DNA of 64,000 bases from Globodera rostochiensis. Taxonomy: Eukaryota > Nematoda > Chromadorea > Rhabditida > Heteroderidae. The notes beneath the pieces are model-generated. The model was given only the letters and a program-made list of their open reading frames with translations, ran no database searches and was not told the origin of the DNA. The DNA lies in contig JAEVLN010000020.1 in assembly GCA_018350325.1 (NCBI GenBank), positions 899,796-963,795 on the forward strand, given 5' to 3'. Positions within the stretch are counted from its first letter, which is position 1; each line of letters opens with the position of its first letter. The translations under genes were made by a program, and so were the position numbers. Of this stretch, positions 39,556-51,155 are shown one piece after another.

Positions 39556-40107
39556 TCATCCTGAAAGGATCTTCTTCGTCCCGCCGAGACGAAAGTGCGC
39601 CCGAATTCACCGCACTTTCTGGGTTATCTCGTCGATGATGTTGTGTTACTCAATTTGGAAGATGCGATTTGCGCAACAAAAATCGATGGATGGAAAAACC
39701 CCCGGATAATTTGGTGGAATTTTAAAATTAAAGTCACAAATAATTTTAAAATTCTTCAGAAGAATTTCTAAAATTCGAATTGTTTAAATTAAGGCATAAG
39801 GAAATTAAATTTGTCGCCCGATGCTTTCTTTCAATTTTGTCCATATTTTAAAGCTCAATTCGAATTTTCTCCAAAATTTCCCGCTGCGACGGCTCCTGCA
39901 ACTTTTTATCGGACATTTTACTCATTTTGACGCATTAATCACCGATTGAATTGTGTCAAAGATGCCGCGGGGGACAATTCCTTTTGAGCAAATTGACTTA
40001 AATTAAAAGTTCGAAAGCCCATAAATTGGAGAACGGACGGACCGTGCCAAATGTTTTCAATTAATCGTGCCCTTTGCTCGCTAATTACCTGGAAAGTTAC
40101 AATAATT
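39555..40107 (-). CDS. Exon fragments of an unrecognised minus-strand gene
   Basis: Three exon-like pieces are visible. One after TTTCCAG near 40100 reads VISEQRARLIENIWHGPSVL and ends at a GT donor (CG|GTGATT). Another after a TTGCAG acceptor near 39891 reads SRRSGKFWRKFELSFKIWTK. The last near 39635 reads HHRRDNPESAVNSGALSSRR and ends PFRMSR-stop. The first two join in phase. Upstream exons toward 40.5 kb are obscured by poly-G tracts. The family is not recognised. Confidence 0.3.
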
Positions 40108-43100
40108 TGAATAAAGGGACTCGAATTTGCCCCCGGGGGAGGGGGGGAGGGAAGCGAATAAATTTAAATGTTAAAATAAAAGGAAAGTTCCAAAGGTAAA
40201 AAAGAAAAGTAAACGGAAAAGAAAGGAAAGTGTGCAAATTGCAAATTATCCTTCTTTTTCCGTGCAAAGCATTTGAATGTTGGCGGAATGGACGGCGACT
40301 CTTCCAGAAGAGGCGGGGGGGGGGGGGGGGGGGGGGGGGAGCCCCCGCCCATCCCTTCAAATTCCGTCCATTTATCATCCGCCGATGCGGCGAAAGGGCC
40401 GAGGGGGCCGAGGGGGGGGGGGTATTTGAGTACGGTAGCGGAGGAGGGCAAATTGTGCCGGCATTTCCTTTACAAACGGTGGGAGCATCGCTTAAAGATA
40501 ATTTCGTGTCAAAATCGGACTTAAAGAAATGCCAAACAATCGGAAACAAAACCGGAATCGGACGATTATTTTTAAGGTGTTTTTCTTGTATTTTTAGCGC
40601 AAAAATTGCGTCATTCCCCCCGGGCCAGACGAAATGCCCTCAGGGCAAAATCGCGTTTCGCCTACGGGGGGGGGGACGCCGCGGGGGGGGGGGGGGGGAA
40701 CACGCGGAACGGCGCAAAAGCGGGCGGCCGCGGACGAGAGAAGGCAAAGACGCAGACAGACGCAAAGTTTTTTAGCCAATTGCAGAAAAATGCTTTAACA
40801 AATTCCATTTTATTTTTGCTTAAATTGCTTTTTAGAGGGGACGGACAAAAACAATGAAAAAGCAAAGCAATGAGAAAATCAGCGAGGGATGACAAATGGG
40901 CGCTTCTCCAAAATTGGCCGCAGGGGACGGGGGAACGGCTTCAAAATCTTGTAGCCCGGCACGGGAACGGCTTCAAAATCTTGTTGCCCGGCACGAGAAC
41001 GGCTTCAAACTCGCGCATCCGTCCGGGAAGGATCCGTGACGCCCCGAGGGATTCGGGATCTCGAATGTCCTGGCGATCGAATGGATCGACCCAAACAGCG
41101 ACATAACAAAACACCAGCAGCCATCTCCCACCATTGCTTTGTTCTCGCAAATGGTTTGCTTCCCGCTCGGTTTGTCGGTGTGACTCTCGGACCCCCCCCC
41201 CCCCCCTCCAAATGCTCCCAAAATTAAGCCTTTCCCTCCCCCCCCCGGGCGATGTTTTGTTGTTGTCCCCAAAGTTCAGCTTTTGCTGGAGGGTCACGGA
41301 CCTTTCGCCGCCTTTCCTAAGGCAATGTGTTCACTCCGCGCGCACCGACTGGAACAACCAGCCGATAGATAATCACCGCCAGGGCTAATTTACCCAACAG
41401 CCAAAGGGAGCGGCGGCGGCGGGGGGCAATTGGAATTCGGAGAAATGTTCCCTAAAAGCACAAAATTGTCCAGAGGGGAGGGGGAGGGGGGGGGGGAATC
41501 GATGAAAGGCGTAATTTAATTGGGGGGACAAATTTTAGAGATTAAAGCTTCAAAATTGTCGAAAATAAAGTTAGTGAAAATGCAATTTTACTAATTAAAA
41601 CTGGGGGGGGGGCCATTTTCGCCCGGGTGATTTTTACCTGCCCGGGTTGGAAATGAGACCAATCCGGGTGGGCGTTGGGATCATCACCGGGCTTCCGAAT
41701 GGCATTTTCTGCCATTGCCTGTCGTCCATCCGACAGAAATTATTTGAATTGTTCCCATCAGCAGAAGAAGAACAAAAAGAAAGAAAAGTGGTTGTTGTGC
41801 TGATGAGTGCTGACGTTGATGGAGTTGAACAGAATAATGAGAAATCAAACGGACGGACTGATGGATCAACTGCGGATTAACGGAGTGGGACAGACAGACA
41901 GTCCGACGGGACGGCAGTGGTTGAGGTTGTGACAGGGACACGGAAATCAATCTCCTCCTTCGACGTGTTGGAGATGTACCCGGAGATGAACAATTTAAAG
42001 TAGGAGAAAATAGACGGAAGTTGGATGACTTGGAAATTGCAGAGCCCGAACTTGTTGAACTTTAAATTTAACATTCTATCCAATAATTCGAATTTCTCTC
42101 CGCTTTCGGTCTTTGGCGACGCGTCGTAAATCCGTCAAATTGGAGGAGTTATCCTCGCACAGTTTTTTGGGAGTGCGTAAATCCGAAGGGTCGGATTTCC
42201 GCCGACTTTTGCAAGGCCATAAACATCTCACCCAAAAATATGGCCCAAAACTTTGTTTGATTTTTGCATTGAATTGAAAAGCGGCTTTTGACAGTTCAGT
42301 CAAAAGGGTTTTGAAAAATTCCTAAGCAATAAAATTCAAAATAATATTTATTGGGTGCCTTTTTCTTTGTTTGTCTGTTTTGGGTATTTGGCCAAAGTTT
42401 TGCAGAATGTTTGCCCCGGGCAATTTTTGCCCGGAGAATTTTTGTCGGGAACGTGACCTCCTCCAAAAAAGTGGGGGGGCATCATCGCGGAGAAGGGGGG
42501 CCTAAAGGTAATTGACTTTGGGGTTATTGGCGTGACCGTCGCCGGAGGGGAAATTGTCGGGGGGGGGGGGTGGGGGGGGGGAGCGAAAAACAACGGACGG
42601 ACGAAGAAACGCGGGACTGAATCCGGATAGGGAGAGGCCTAAAATCTGAATATTTGAATGCCAAAAACGTTTTGGGACCATTAAATTTAAATTAATTTAA
42701 AAAGCAATTTTCGACAAAATTTTTGATTCCATTTATGTGCTGAATAAAAATGCGCTTTATCAGCGAATGATCGGACTTTTGCATGAAGGAAGGTCTCAGG
42801 CAATGAATAAAATTGATCGTTTTGAATGTCCCGGAAAAAATCGGATCATTTTTTGGATCCCCCGAGGGCAGAACCGGACGTTTGGGGAGAAGCGCAGATA
42901 TTTATAAGCTGATTATGAACACATTCAGCTGAAAATAAGAGGGGGGGGGGGGGGGGGGGGGGGGCAATTTAATCAAATCACAATTTTATATTTATTTATT
43001 TCCTTAAATTTTTGAATTTTTTTAAATAAAGGATTTTCACTTTTTTTTGCTAATTCGATTTTGCTTTTTTGGAATTCGAAAATTGAATTAAATTTTGTCG

Positions 43101-45596
43101 AATTAATTGTTCTTGGGATGGTTCGAAATTAAAAAACAATCAATTCAAAAAAAGCTCAAAAAACTCGTCGTTTGTTTGGGCAAATGTTTGCAAATGTAAA
43201 GAATTTTTTACAAAAATGGCAATTTATTTATGGCGCAGCTCGTGCCAATGCCAATCGAATTAATCTAATAATATTTGTTGGTGAGGGGGGGGGGCAATTT
43301 GATGGATTTTGGGGGGGGGCGCTCATCCGTCCGCCTTCGCCTTGGGGGGGGGGTGCCGGGGGAGGGAAATGCCATGACATGCCCCCGGAGGAGCCGTGGC
43401 ATTATTAATTAAAGCGACATTTTTGTCATAATTAGGGCAGTTATTGTTATTGGATTAACGGGAAGAGATGAACACCAGAGATTAGACGGCCGAACTGCTT
43501 GAACTCGGCTTTTCCATTGATGCTTTTTTAATCATTGGGCAATTTAATTTTTGGAAAGGTTGTTCTTATGTACAGAACTGCTTGAACTTGATGTGATTTG
43601 GTCAACATTGCCTCATCCTAGAGACTAAAATATTTGATGGGCGTTCTTCTCGCTGATCTCCATTATCCTCCAACGGAGCGTAAAATGAATGAAGACGACC
43701 ATTTGGGGAAAGGAATGGACAAAGTTGGCTGATGCCATCCTTTCCGAGGTGTGCCATTGTCCCCGCGCGGTCAGGCGAAAAACTCCGACAGAAATTGCCG
43801 GAGAGAGCATCGCCAAAGGGGCAACGCATTGCGCAAAGGTTGGCATTTTGTTCGGGAATGATTTTGAGGCTATTCATTCGGTGGTTGTGGGCATTTGAAT
43901 ATATCCGGGGGCCCGGATTAGTCGGAAATGCGCGTCCGGCACATCCGAGCAGCGTTTGCCATACTTTATCCAGCGAATTTTGAAAGTTTTGTCGACCAAT
44001 GGACGGACAAAATTTGGATAATTTATTTCATTTATTTCACCAAAAGACCTCCCCAATTACACAAATTGCATCGTTTCCAATTCGCGTGCACCTGCCCATT
44101 TTTGCTTTTTTGGAAGGATTTCTCTTTTTTTGTGCTTATCGCTTTTCTGAATCACTTCTCCCCCCCCCCCCGGCGCTCTTCACATATTTAGGCAGCAGCA
44201 ACGTTTTTTTGTTTGTAACTAACGCAACTTTCACGACATTTCGCGCAATGTTGTGGACAAAGTGCGCACTCAACGGACCTTCGGGGGGGGGGGGGACAAA
44301 AATGTGCCAAATTCTGTCAAAATTGCCTAAAGCAAAGTTTTTGCTGTTATTCCCCAAGGCTCTCCATCAGGTGGGGAGTCCCCGCAGGGAATGAATAGAC
44401 AACGGACGACAAATTGGATTGATGGGCTGAATGATGATGATTCTGTTTAGATGAAGTGGATGAGAGAATGAGAAAAGTGCTGGAAGGACATTTTGAAATT
44501 GGGGAAACAATTCTGACTCATCCGCGAGCATTTTGTGTCCTCGGGCAATTTGTCTACCGTACGCTTTGAAATGCGCATAAATTGTTGTTTCTTCGTTGGA
44601 CAAATGCGGGCGTTTAAACACCCCCCCCCCCCCAGGGTATGCCCACCGTAAGTCTTTCCCAGAGGCATTATTTGCTAAATACCAATTTTGGGTGTGCCGA
44701 AAAGCTTTATAATCAATGGCCTTTTGGACAATACCCTCGGGGCATTATGCTTTTGCATACCGTTGATTTATTCACTAATTACGGTGTTTCCAAAAAATAA
44801 TTGGCAATGTGTGGCAACAATTTGTTGGATGGTTTTGGTGGGGTGGGGTGGGTAATGGATGAAAATGGAAATTGTTGGGGAAATTATTGTCCCCTCTTCC
44901 CGCATTTGGGCGGTCCCCCCCCCCCCCCCATTTTGTCCCTTTTTGTTTTGTTTTTCGTTGTTTTCTCTCTCTCTCTTCGAAAGTGGGGGGGGGGGGGGGG
45001 CTGATATGGACGGAAGGACGGACCCTCCCCCGGGGGGGGGGGGATGTCCAGAGGCCCCCCTCCCCCCGGGGGTCTGTCCTCCCCCCCCCCCTCTATTTAC
45101 TCTTTCTCCAGCATCAGTAGCAGCCTATTATCGCCCGAAATGTTTGTTTTTGCACAAACATTTCCTTCAGCTGAACAAAAAGGTTGGCGATTAATATGCA
45201 AAAATTCTAAATTTGGCTCCAACAATTCGATTTCCCGACAAAGACAAATGGAATTGCCGAAATTGAAAAAAGAGAACAAATTTTAACAAAAACAATCAAA
45301 AAAAACAAAAGGTTGGGGGGGGGGTTGGGGAAGAGGTGTTTATTTTATTGTTTGTTTTTGCGGGAAATTGGCATCAGCTGAACCAACTCTCTGGAGGAAT
45401 ATGCGGGGGGATTATCCCCGGAAGGGCTTTTGTCTGTCTGGATTGGCAGGCATTGTACACACTAAAAGGGTGGGGGAGAGGGACAGTGAATACCATCCAA
45501 TCCAAATAATTTCAACAAATCCTCGGGACGGGGGGAGGGATTATCCATGAAGAGTCGGAGGGGACAGCCAATTTGCCGGATTTTGCTGAAGGTGTA
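40108..45596. other. Repeat- and poly-G-rich stretch with scattered weak ORFs
   Basis: Many G or C runs of 8-25 bases (for example 40316-40339, 40690-40699, 41201-41216, 42944-42964, 44982-45000). A triplet of related 30-bp units (gggaacggcttcaaaatctt) lies at 40932-41010. Protein-like but unassigned minus-strand ORFs occur at 41877-42083 (ending PSDCLSVPLR), 42076-42303 and 43602-43877. At the last locus several overlapping frames are open, so the true one is unclear. Confidence 0.35.
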
Positions 45597-45599
45597 AAC

Positions 45600-45885
45600 G
45601 GGGGGGGGGGTACGGTACGATTGTGTGGAGGGGGGGGGGGGTACGGTTGTGTAGGGGGGGGTACGGTTGTGTAGGGGGGGTACGGTTGTGTAGGGGGGGG
45701 AGTACGGTTGTGTAGGGGGGGGGGTACGGTTGTGTAGGGGGGGGGGGGGTACGGTTGTGTAGGGGGGGGGGGGGGGGGTACGGTTGTGTAGGGGGGGGGG
45801 GGTACGGTTGTGTAGGGGGGGGGGGGGGTACGGTTGTGTAGGGGGGGGGGGTACGGTTGTGTAGGGCGGGGGGGGGGGGGAAAGA
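45600..45885. repeat. tacggttgtgtagggggg minisatellite
   Basis: About twelve copies of tacggttgtgtag followed by a G-run of variable length (7-17). The run length accounts for nearly all unit-size variation. Confidence 0.95.
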
Positions 45886-46270
45886 AAGTGATCGGAGCAA
45901 TGAATTACTTGCTTTCAATCACAGTTTTTTAACCCCATAATTCCAAAATCCGATTGGGAAAAAACAGTCTTAAAACCCATAATTTAATGTGTTCAATAGG
46001 TCCAACTAATTCGGGTTCAAATGGGCGCTGCGAGTTATCTCCCAATTGACCTGATCTGTTCTCCCCCGGGGCGAGGGGGCGGCGTCTCTCCGACTGACTG
46101 ATAAGCATCGCTTCCAAATATTACAATCACTGGCTGCTCCACCACCGACAACAAGTGAACATAACAACAAAAGTAATCAAATAACATTTGAGGTGGGCAA
46201 TTATTATTAATGGGTGGTCGGGCGGCAAATTTCAATGAAATCGTATGGAATCGGTCGGAGGCGGGCCGGG

Positions 46271-46757
46271 GGATTGGATTCTCGAAGTGTTGGAAGCCCC
46301 GGGGGATTCTCGAAGTGTTGGAAGCCCCGAGGGATTTTGAAATGTTGGAAGCCTCGGGGGATTCCCGAAGTTGGAAGCCCCGGGGGATTCTCGAAGTGTT
46401 GGAAGCCCCGGGGGATTCCCGAAGTTGGAAGCCCCGGGGGATTTTGAAATGTTGGAAGCCTCGGGGGATTCCCGAAGTTGGAAGCCCCGGGGGATTCTCG
46501 AAGTGTTGGAAGCCCCGGGGGATTCTCGAAGTGTTGGAAGCCCCGGGAGATTCCCGAAGTTGGAAGCCCCGGGGGATTTTGAAATGTTGGAAGCCTCGGG
46601 GGATTCCCGAAGTTGGAAGCCCCGGGGGATTCTCGAAGTGTTGGAAGCCCCGGGGGATTCCCGAAGTTGGAAGCCCCGGGAGATTCTCGAAGTGTTGGAA
46701 GCCCCGAGGGATTCTTGAAATGTTGGAAGCCCCGGGGGATTCTCGAAGTGTTGGAAG
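46271..46757. repeat. gattctcgaagtgttggaagcccc minisatellite
   Basis: About nineteen copies of a 24-28-bp unit in three variant forms (gattctcgaagtgttggaag, gattcccgaagttggaag, gattttgaaatgttggaag, each followed by ccccgggg or cctcgggg). Long ORFs on both strands across it (up to 247 codons) are a by-product of the stop-free unit. Confidence 0.95.
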
Positions 46758-49700
46758 CCACTCAGAACAGGACAACATTTTGTCAACGAAACTATTCTAT
46801 TTAAGAGCACGAAGCCGGCATTTTATGAGATTCCGACTCGACATTTTAGATAAAAAGTGTCTTGATAAGTATTTTGTTCGGTTGGCGCGCTTTTCCGATT
46901 AGAGTTGAGTTTTGTTGGGGGGGGGGGCTAATAAGACAAATGGTGCTTCTTCGATCTGTTCGCACAGAATTTGTCCCCCCCCCTGCAGAAGTCCGTTCTC
47001 GTCCACCGTCCGTCCGTCCGTCTCCATTATTTGCACTCTCCGGATGAAGAAGATGGGCTCGCTCATCTGCCCCACCCCCACCCTCTTCGTGTCGTCGCCG
47101 TCCCCCGCGGCGATGCTCCCCCCACCCCCCCCCCCCCGAGGAAAGACCAGAAATAGCCCCCGCCCATTGGCCACAAAAATCGACTCTCCCCTCTCTGGTG
47201 GACAAGATGGACAAACACAACAAACAGCAGAACCTCCCCCCCCCCCCCCCTCCCGCCGAACTTTTGGGGAAAGAAACTACGAAGAGTAAGTGGCGAGAAG
47301 TGAGCGGGGGGAGGGGGGGGGTGACTTGTTCATGTTCGGGATGAGTGTGAGGGATGGTCTGGTCAGGATGGAAAGTGAGGGGGGGGGGGGGGGGGAGAGA
47401 CCACGCAAACGCAACAATCGACGCTATCGATCAGAGCTATCGAGTCGAGAGTGTCGGTGTATCGGTATTGAGCTGAGAACTGACAATTCTCGGCTTGAAC
47501 GACGTTCTCGAAAGTTTTTGAGGAGAGCGAGAAAGTTTGGAGCCTCAAGCTTGCTTTGCTTTGCTTTGTGCCAGAAGTTGAGTCGGCTTTAGGGGGGGGG
47601 CAAGCGAAAAGTCTTCCAAAAAGTGCGCTTTAATCGGCTTACAATTTGACCCTTAAAAGCGTTAAAGGAAAGGAAGTGAACAAACGCACTGATTAGCCTT
47701 TATCATTATAATTATCACCGCCACTTCGTTCGTTCATTATCGGACGCCGCCCATCGGCGGAAAGAAATGCTTATAAATTCCCTAATCGAATAAAAACTAA
47801 ACGAAAACATCATTAAACTTTCGAGAAAATAGCTTTATCATTTGTACCTCAGGCGGAAAAGTAATAATGATTTAAAATAAAAAAGCAAAAAATGATTTGA
47901 TTGATTTTGTAAAATGTTTAAGCTTTGATTGGCACAATAAAGCAATTTGGGGAAGTGAAAGTCCGTGCACTCGCCACAAATTTCTTTGCCCGGAGGGGTC
48001 CATTTCCCCTCAGGGCCCATTTTTGGGCAAAAGTAAACAAAAAAATCGGCGAATATTTTTTGTTGGGAGGTGCAAATGGGCAGACGCGGACTTTGCGCAA
48101 CGCAACGCAACCAAAACTAATGCTAATGACCCCCAAAAATAGGCTCGAGAATGAAAGGAAAGTTTGGCAGTGACAAATAAACGACTAAAATAAATAAATA
48201 AAAATAATTAATTTTAAATTGGAAGAGAATAAAAAGGGAAAAAGCGATACGGTAAAAGGCAATTTAAATGGCCAAATTTAATTTGGGGCGGAAGAAGCGG
48301 CCGATCAAAGGGACGAACATTTGAAAGTTTATGCGACGGCTATCGTCCGTCGCCTCGGGGAATCGGAAAAAAATTATTCGGAGGTGAAAAAGCGTTGGAA
48401 AGCGCAAATGGACGCGGAAGTGTGGGTTAAATTGTCGAATTTTGAGGCAATAAAACGCACGAGCGCGAATTTGAGGGTGGGAAAATGTGCGAATTTCCCG
48501 GAGGCCCTCCCCTCGGGGGCCAATTGGTTGTTGTTCCCTCCCCCTCCCCAACCCCCCGGGGGGGGCATCGGACGTCCGCCACCGTCCGCGGACGATTTGA
48601 ACGTTTTTGCATCAAATTAACAATTTTATGCGGTGAGAATCGCGGGAATTTGTGAATTTGAAATGGTCGGAGTGACTCCGAAGGAAATGAATTGGAAAGG
48701 ACGCACAGACCCCCGGAGAATATTCGGAGAGCCTCCGCCGTTTGGCCCAACCCCCAGGCAAAAGTCCCAAGAAAGAATGGGGGGGGGGGGACCAATCCAA
48801 AACATCGATTACTTGGCCAAAAGGATTTGTATTTCATTTAATTATTGAAAATTGGGTAAACTTTGTTTAACATTTGGAATAATTTGCAAGGATTGCCTAA
48901 ATTCATTTCGAAAGGGAATCGCCCGGGGCAAAATTCGCTGAGCGCCCATTCACGGCGGGGCTTTGTCCCACCGGCGGTGAATTTTTGAGATGGGCTAAAT
49001 AAAATTGATTAGCCCGGCTTTGGTTAAATTCCCCAAAAATATTTGTCCAAATTCCCCCTAATGACGCCTATTAATGGCCAAAGATGCCGAACATAGCCAA
49101 AGGCAATGTCCAAACAATCGAATGACGCCGCTGATCAGATCAGAAGATAATAATATTCGATTCAATTCGATTTGATTTGATTTGATTTGATTCAGAGATT
49201 AGTGCAGAAAGGACGACGAAAGGCTTTACAGTCCAAACACATTTTATGGGTAATTCTAATAAATTTATTTGACGCATTGGTTAATAATATTTTATATTTT
49301 AATAAGTCTTTGAAACCCTCAAAAGATTTGCTTGGTCTAAAAAATTACGGAAAATTCACTTAAATTTTAGGAATTTTTGGAGCAAAAATCGTACAGTCCG
49401 TCCCGTCTTTTTTTTTTACATATTATTTATTTATTTATTTATTGCCACTTTTAGCCTTTGTTTTCACAGCTTTCATTTTTATTCCCCCCCCCTTTTCTGA
49501 TCAATAAACTGTCAACCAAAAGAAATGTACGCAAAAATGTTGAAAAAAGGGCTTAAATCTGAAAATTGCACTGAAATTAATCGCATTTTTCGCTATTTTT
49601 GCTTTTTCAAAGATTTTTCAAAAGCTTATTGCTTTATTATCTTAATTTGTAGGGCTTTCGATTAAATAAAATATATAAAATAAAATAATGGCCAAAAGAC

Positions 49701-51155
49701 TTTCAATTGCAATGGACGCGGCGCATTTATTCAATTCACTGACTGACTGAAAAGCATTTCCTGGCCAAAGTTCCTTCTCAGGCCAATATTTTCGCGCATT
49801 TCCATTCCCTCCGACCGCCGATAAATCAAACGGACGGAAATTGGGCACAATTTGATGGAGTTTTTGGGTAAAAATTGAAAGAGTTTCTTCTCAAAAACTT
49901 TACTTCATTATTTTGTTGTAAGTTCCGAGAGTTTTACTTTGGCCTTAGAAACAAAGCGGCGGTCATTGATTGATTGATTGATTAGTGATTGATTAATTAT
50001 TGATTGATTGATTAATTAATTATTGATTGATTATTGATTGATCTGTGGGGGGCGGGGGGAATGAAATGAAATATTGGACCAAACATTTGCATCTGTTTGG
50101 CTATTTAATTTTGCAATCGAAATGTGCTTTGGTCGTGCGTAACACTTTTTATAAAAAGAATTGCCCCGGGGGGGGGGGGACTTTCGGGGAATTACTGGAG
50201 AAAGTGTCGGTAATGACCGGCGCTGCTTTCCAATTCATCATCCAATACATTTTTTGTTGTTTATTTGATGGGATTAAAGTATAAAACAGAAAGTGTTTTT
50301 AACCGGACAAATTCCGATAATCTCTCTGATCAGTCCAAAATGAATTGTTCAAATTGTGCCTGATCAGAAAATATTGTCGGTGTTTTGCACTGTTAAAATG
50401 TTGTATTGCCGTCCATTAATTCATTCATTATACATTCATTCTCTGTGCCATTTCCGCCTCCGAATTGCCCATTAATTCGTCTTTTTCCTTTTGTCGTATC
50501 ATTTGGTCATTTATTCTCCCATTTGCCCCTCGGGGGACGTTGTGAATTTTCCGGCGGCGCCTTTCAGCGGCCAAAATTTCCGATTCAATGGAAATGGAAA
50601 TTCGCCTCGGCGGGGAACGGTCCGGCGGGGACGGGGAGGACGACGGGGAAAGGTTTTTATGGGCCGTCGGAATTTCAATGCGCAGCAGCCATTTACCATT
50701 CACTGGAATTCGTTCGTCGCGTCGTCGTCGAGTGCCACCCGCGCGAATAAATTGAGAAATGAGAAATCGCCGGGGGGGGGGGAATTTGTAAAAAATGGGC
50801 GTTGGCAAAAAAAAAGGGTAGGAAATGTAACAATTCCCGCACTGACAGAACGGTTCAGAGCTTCTGCCGTCCCCCGAAGGGTCGGCCAAACCCTAATTGA
50901 GTCAATTAATTCCGTTCAAATTCCAAAATAACGGCGACCTGCGCGGATAACATTTCCAAAACTCTCGAAGGGTCAACACAATCGGAGTGACTATCACATA
51001 AAAGCATAATGCCAAAATGGTCGCATCATCCAGCAGCAACCGCCGCCGCCAACAAAGGCACCACCGTAATAATAGAGACACTGAAAGGGATACGGTAGGA
51101 AAAGCCAAATATTTGTGCTGTAAATGCTTTACATACAACGTGCCGTGCCGTTGTG
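46758..51155. other. Accessory stretch with isolated exon-like fragments
   Basis: No complete gene. Protein-like fragments: minus 46900-47190 (MSEPIFFIRRVQIMETDGRT), plus 48285-48480 (NYSEVKKRWKAQMDAEVWVK, faintly like a Myb/SANT-type helix), minus 49740-49850 (IYRRSEGMEMRENIGLRRNF), and minus 50428-50889 with an Arg/Ser-rich tail. Poly-G tracts and TGAT-type simple repeats (49965-50042) are interspersed. None could be joined to a recognised family. Confidence 0.3.
49965..50042. repeat. (TGAT)n-like simple repeat
   Basis: Imperfect ttgattgattgattaattat units over about 78 bp. Confidence 0.85.

Noticed and set aside
45541..45918. 125-codon Pro/Thr/Tyr repeat ORF
   Set aside because: Direct translation of the tacggttgtgtaggggg array on the minus strand.
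46035..46902. ORFs up to 247 codons with GIPRGFQHFENPPGLPT-like repeats on both strands
   Set aside because: Generated by the 24-28-bp minisatellite; several frames on both strands are open over the same DNA.
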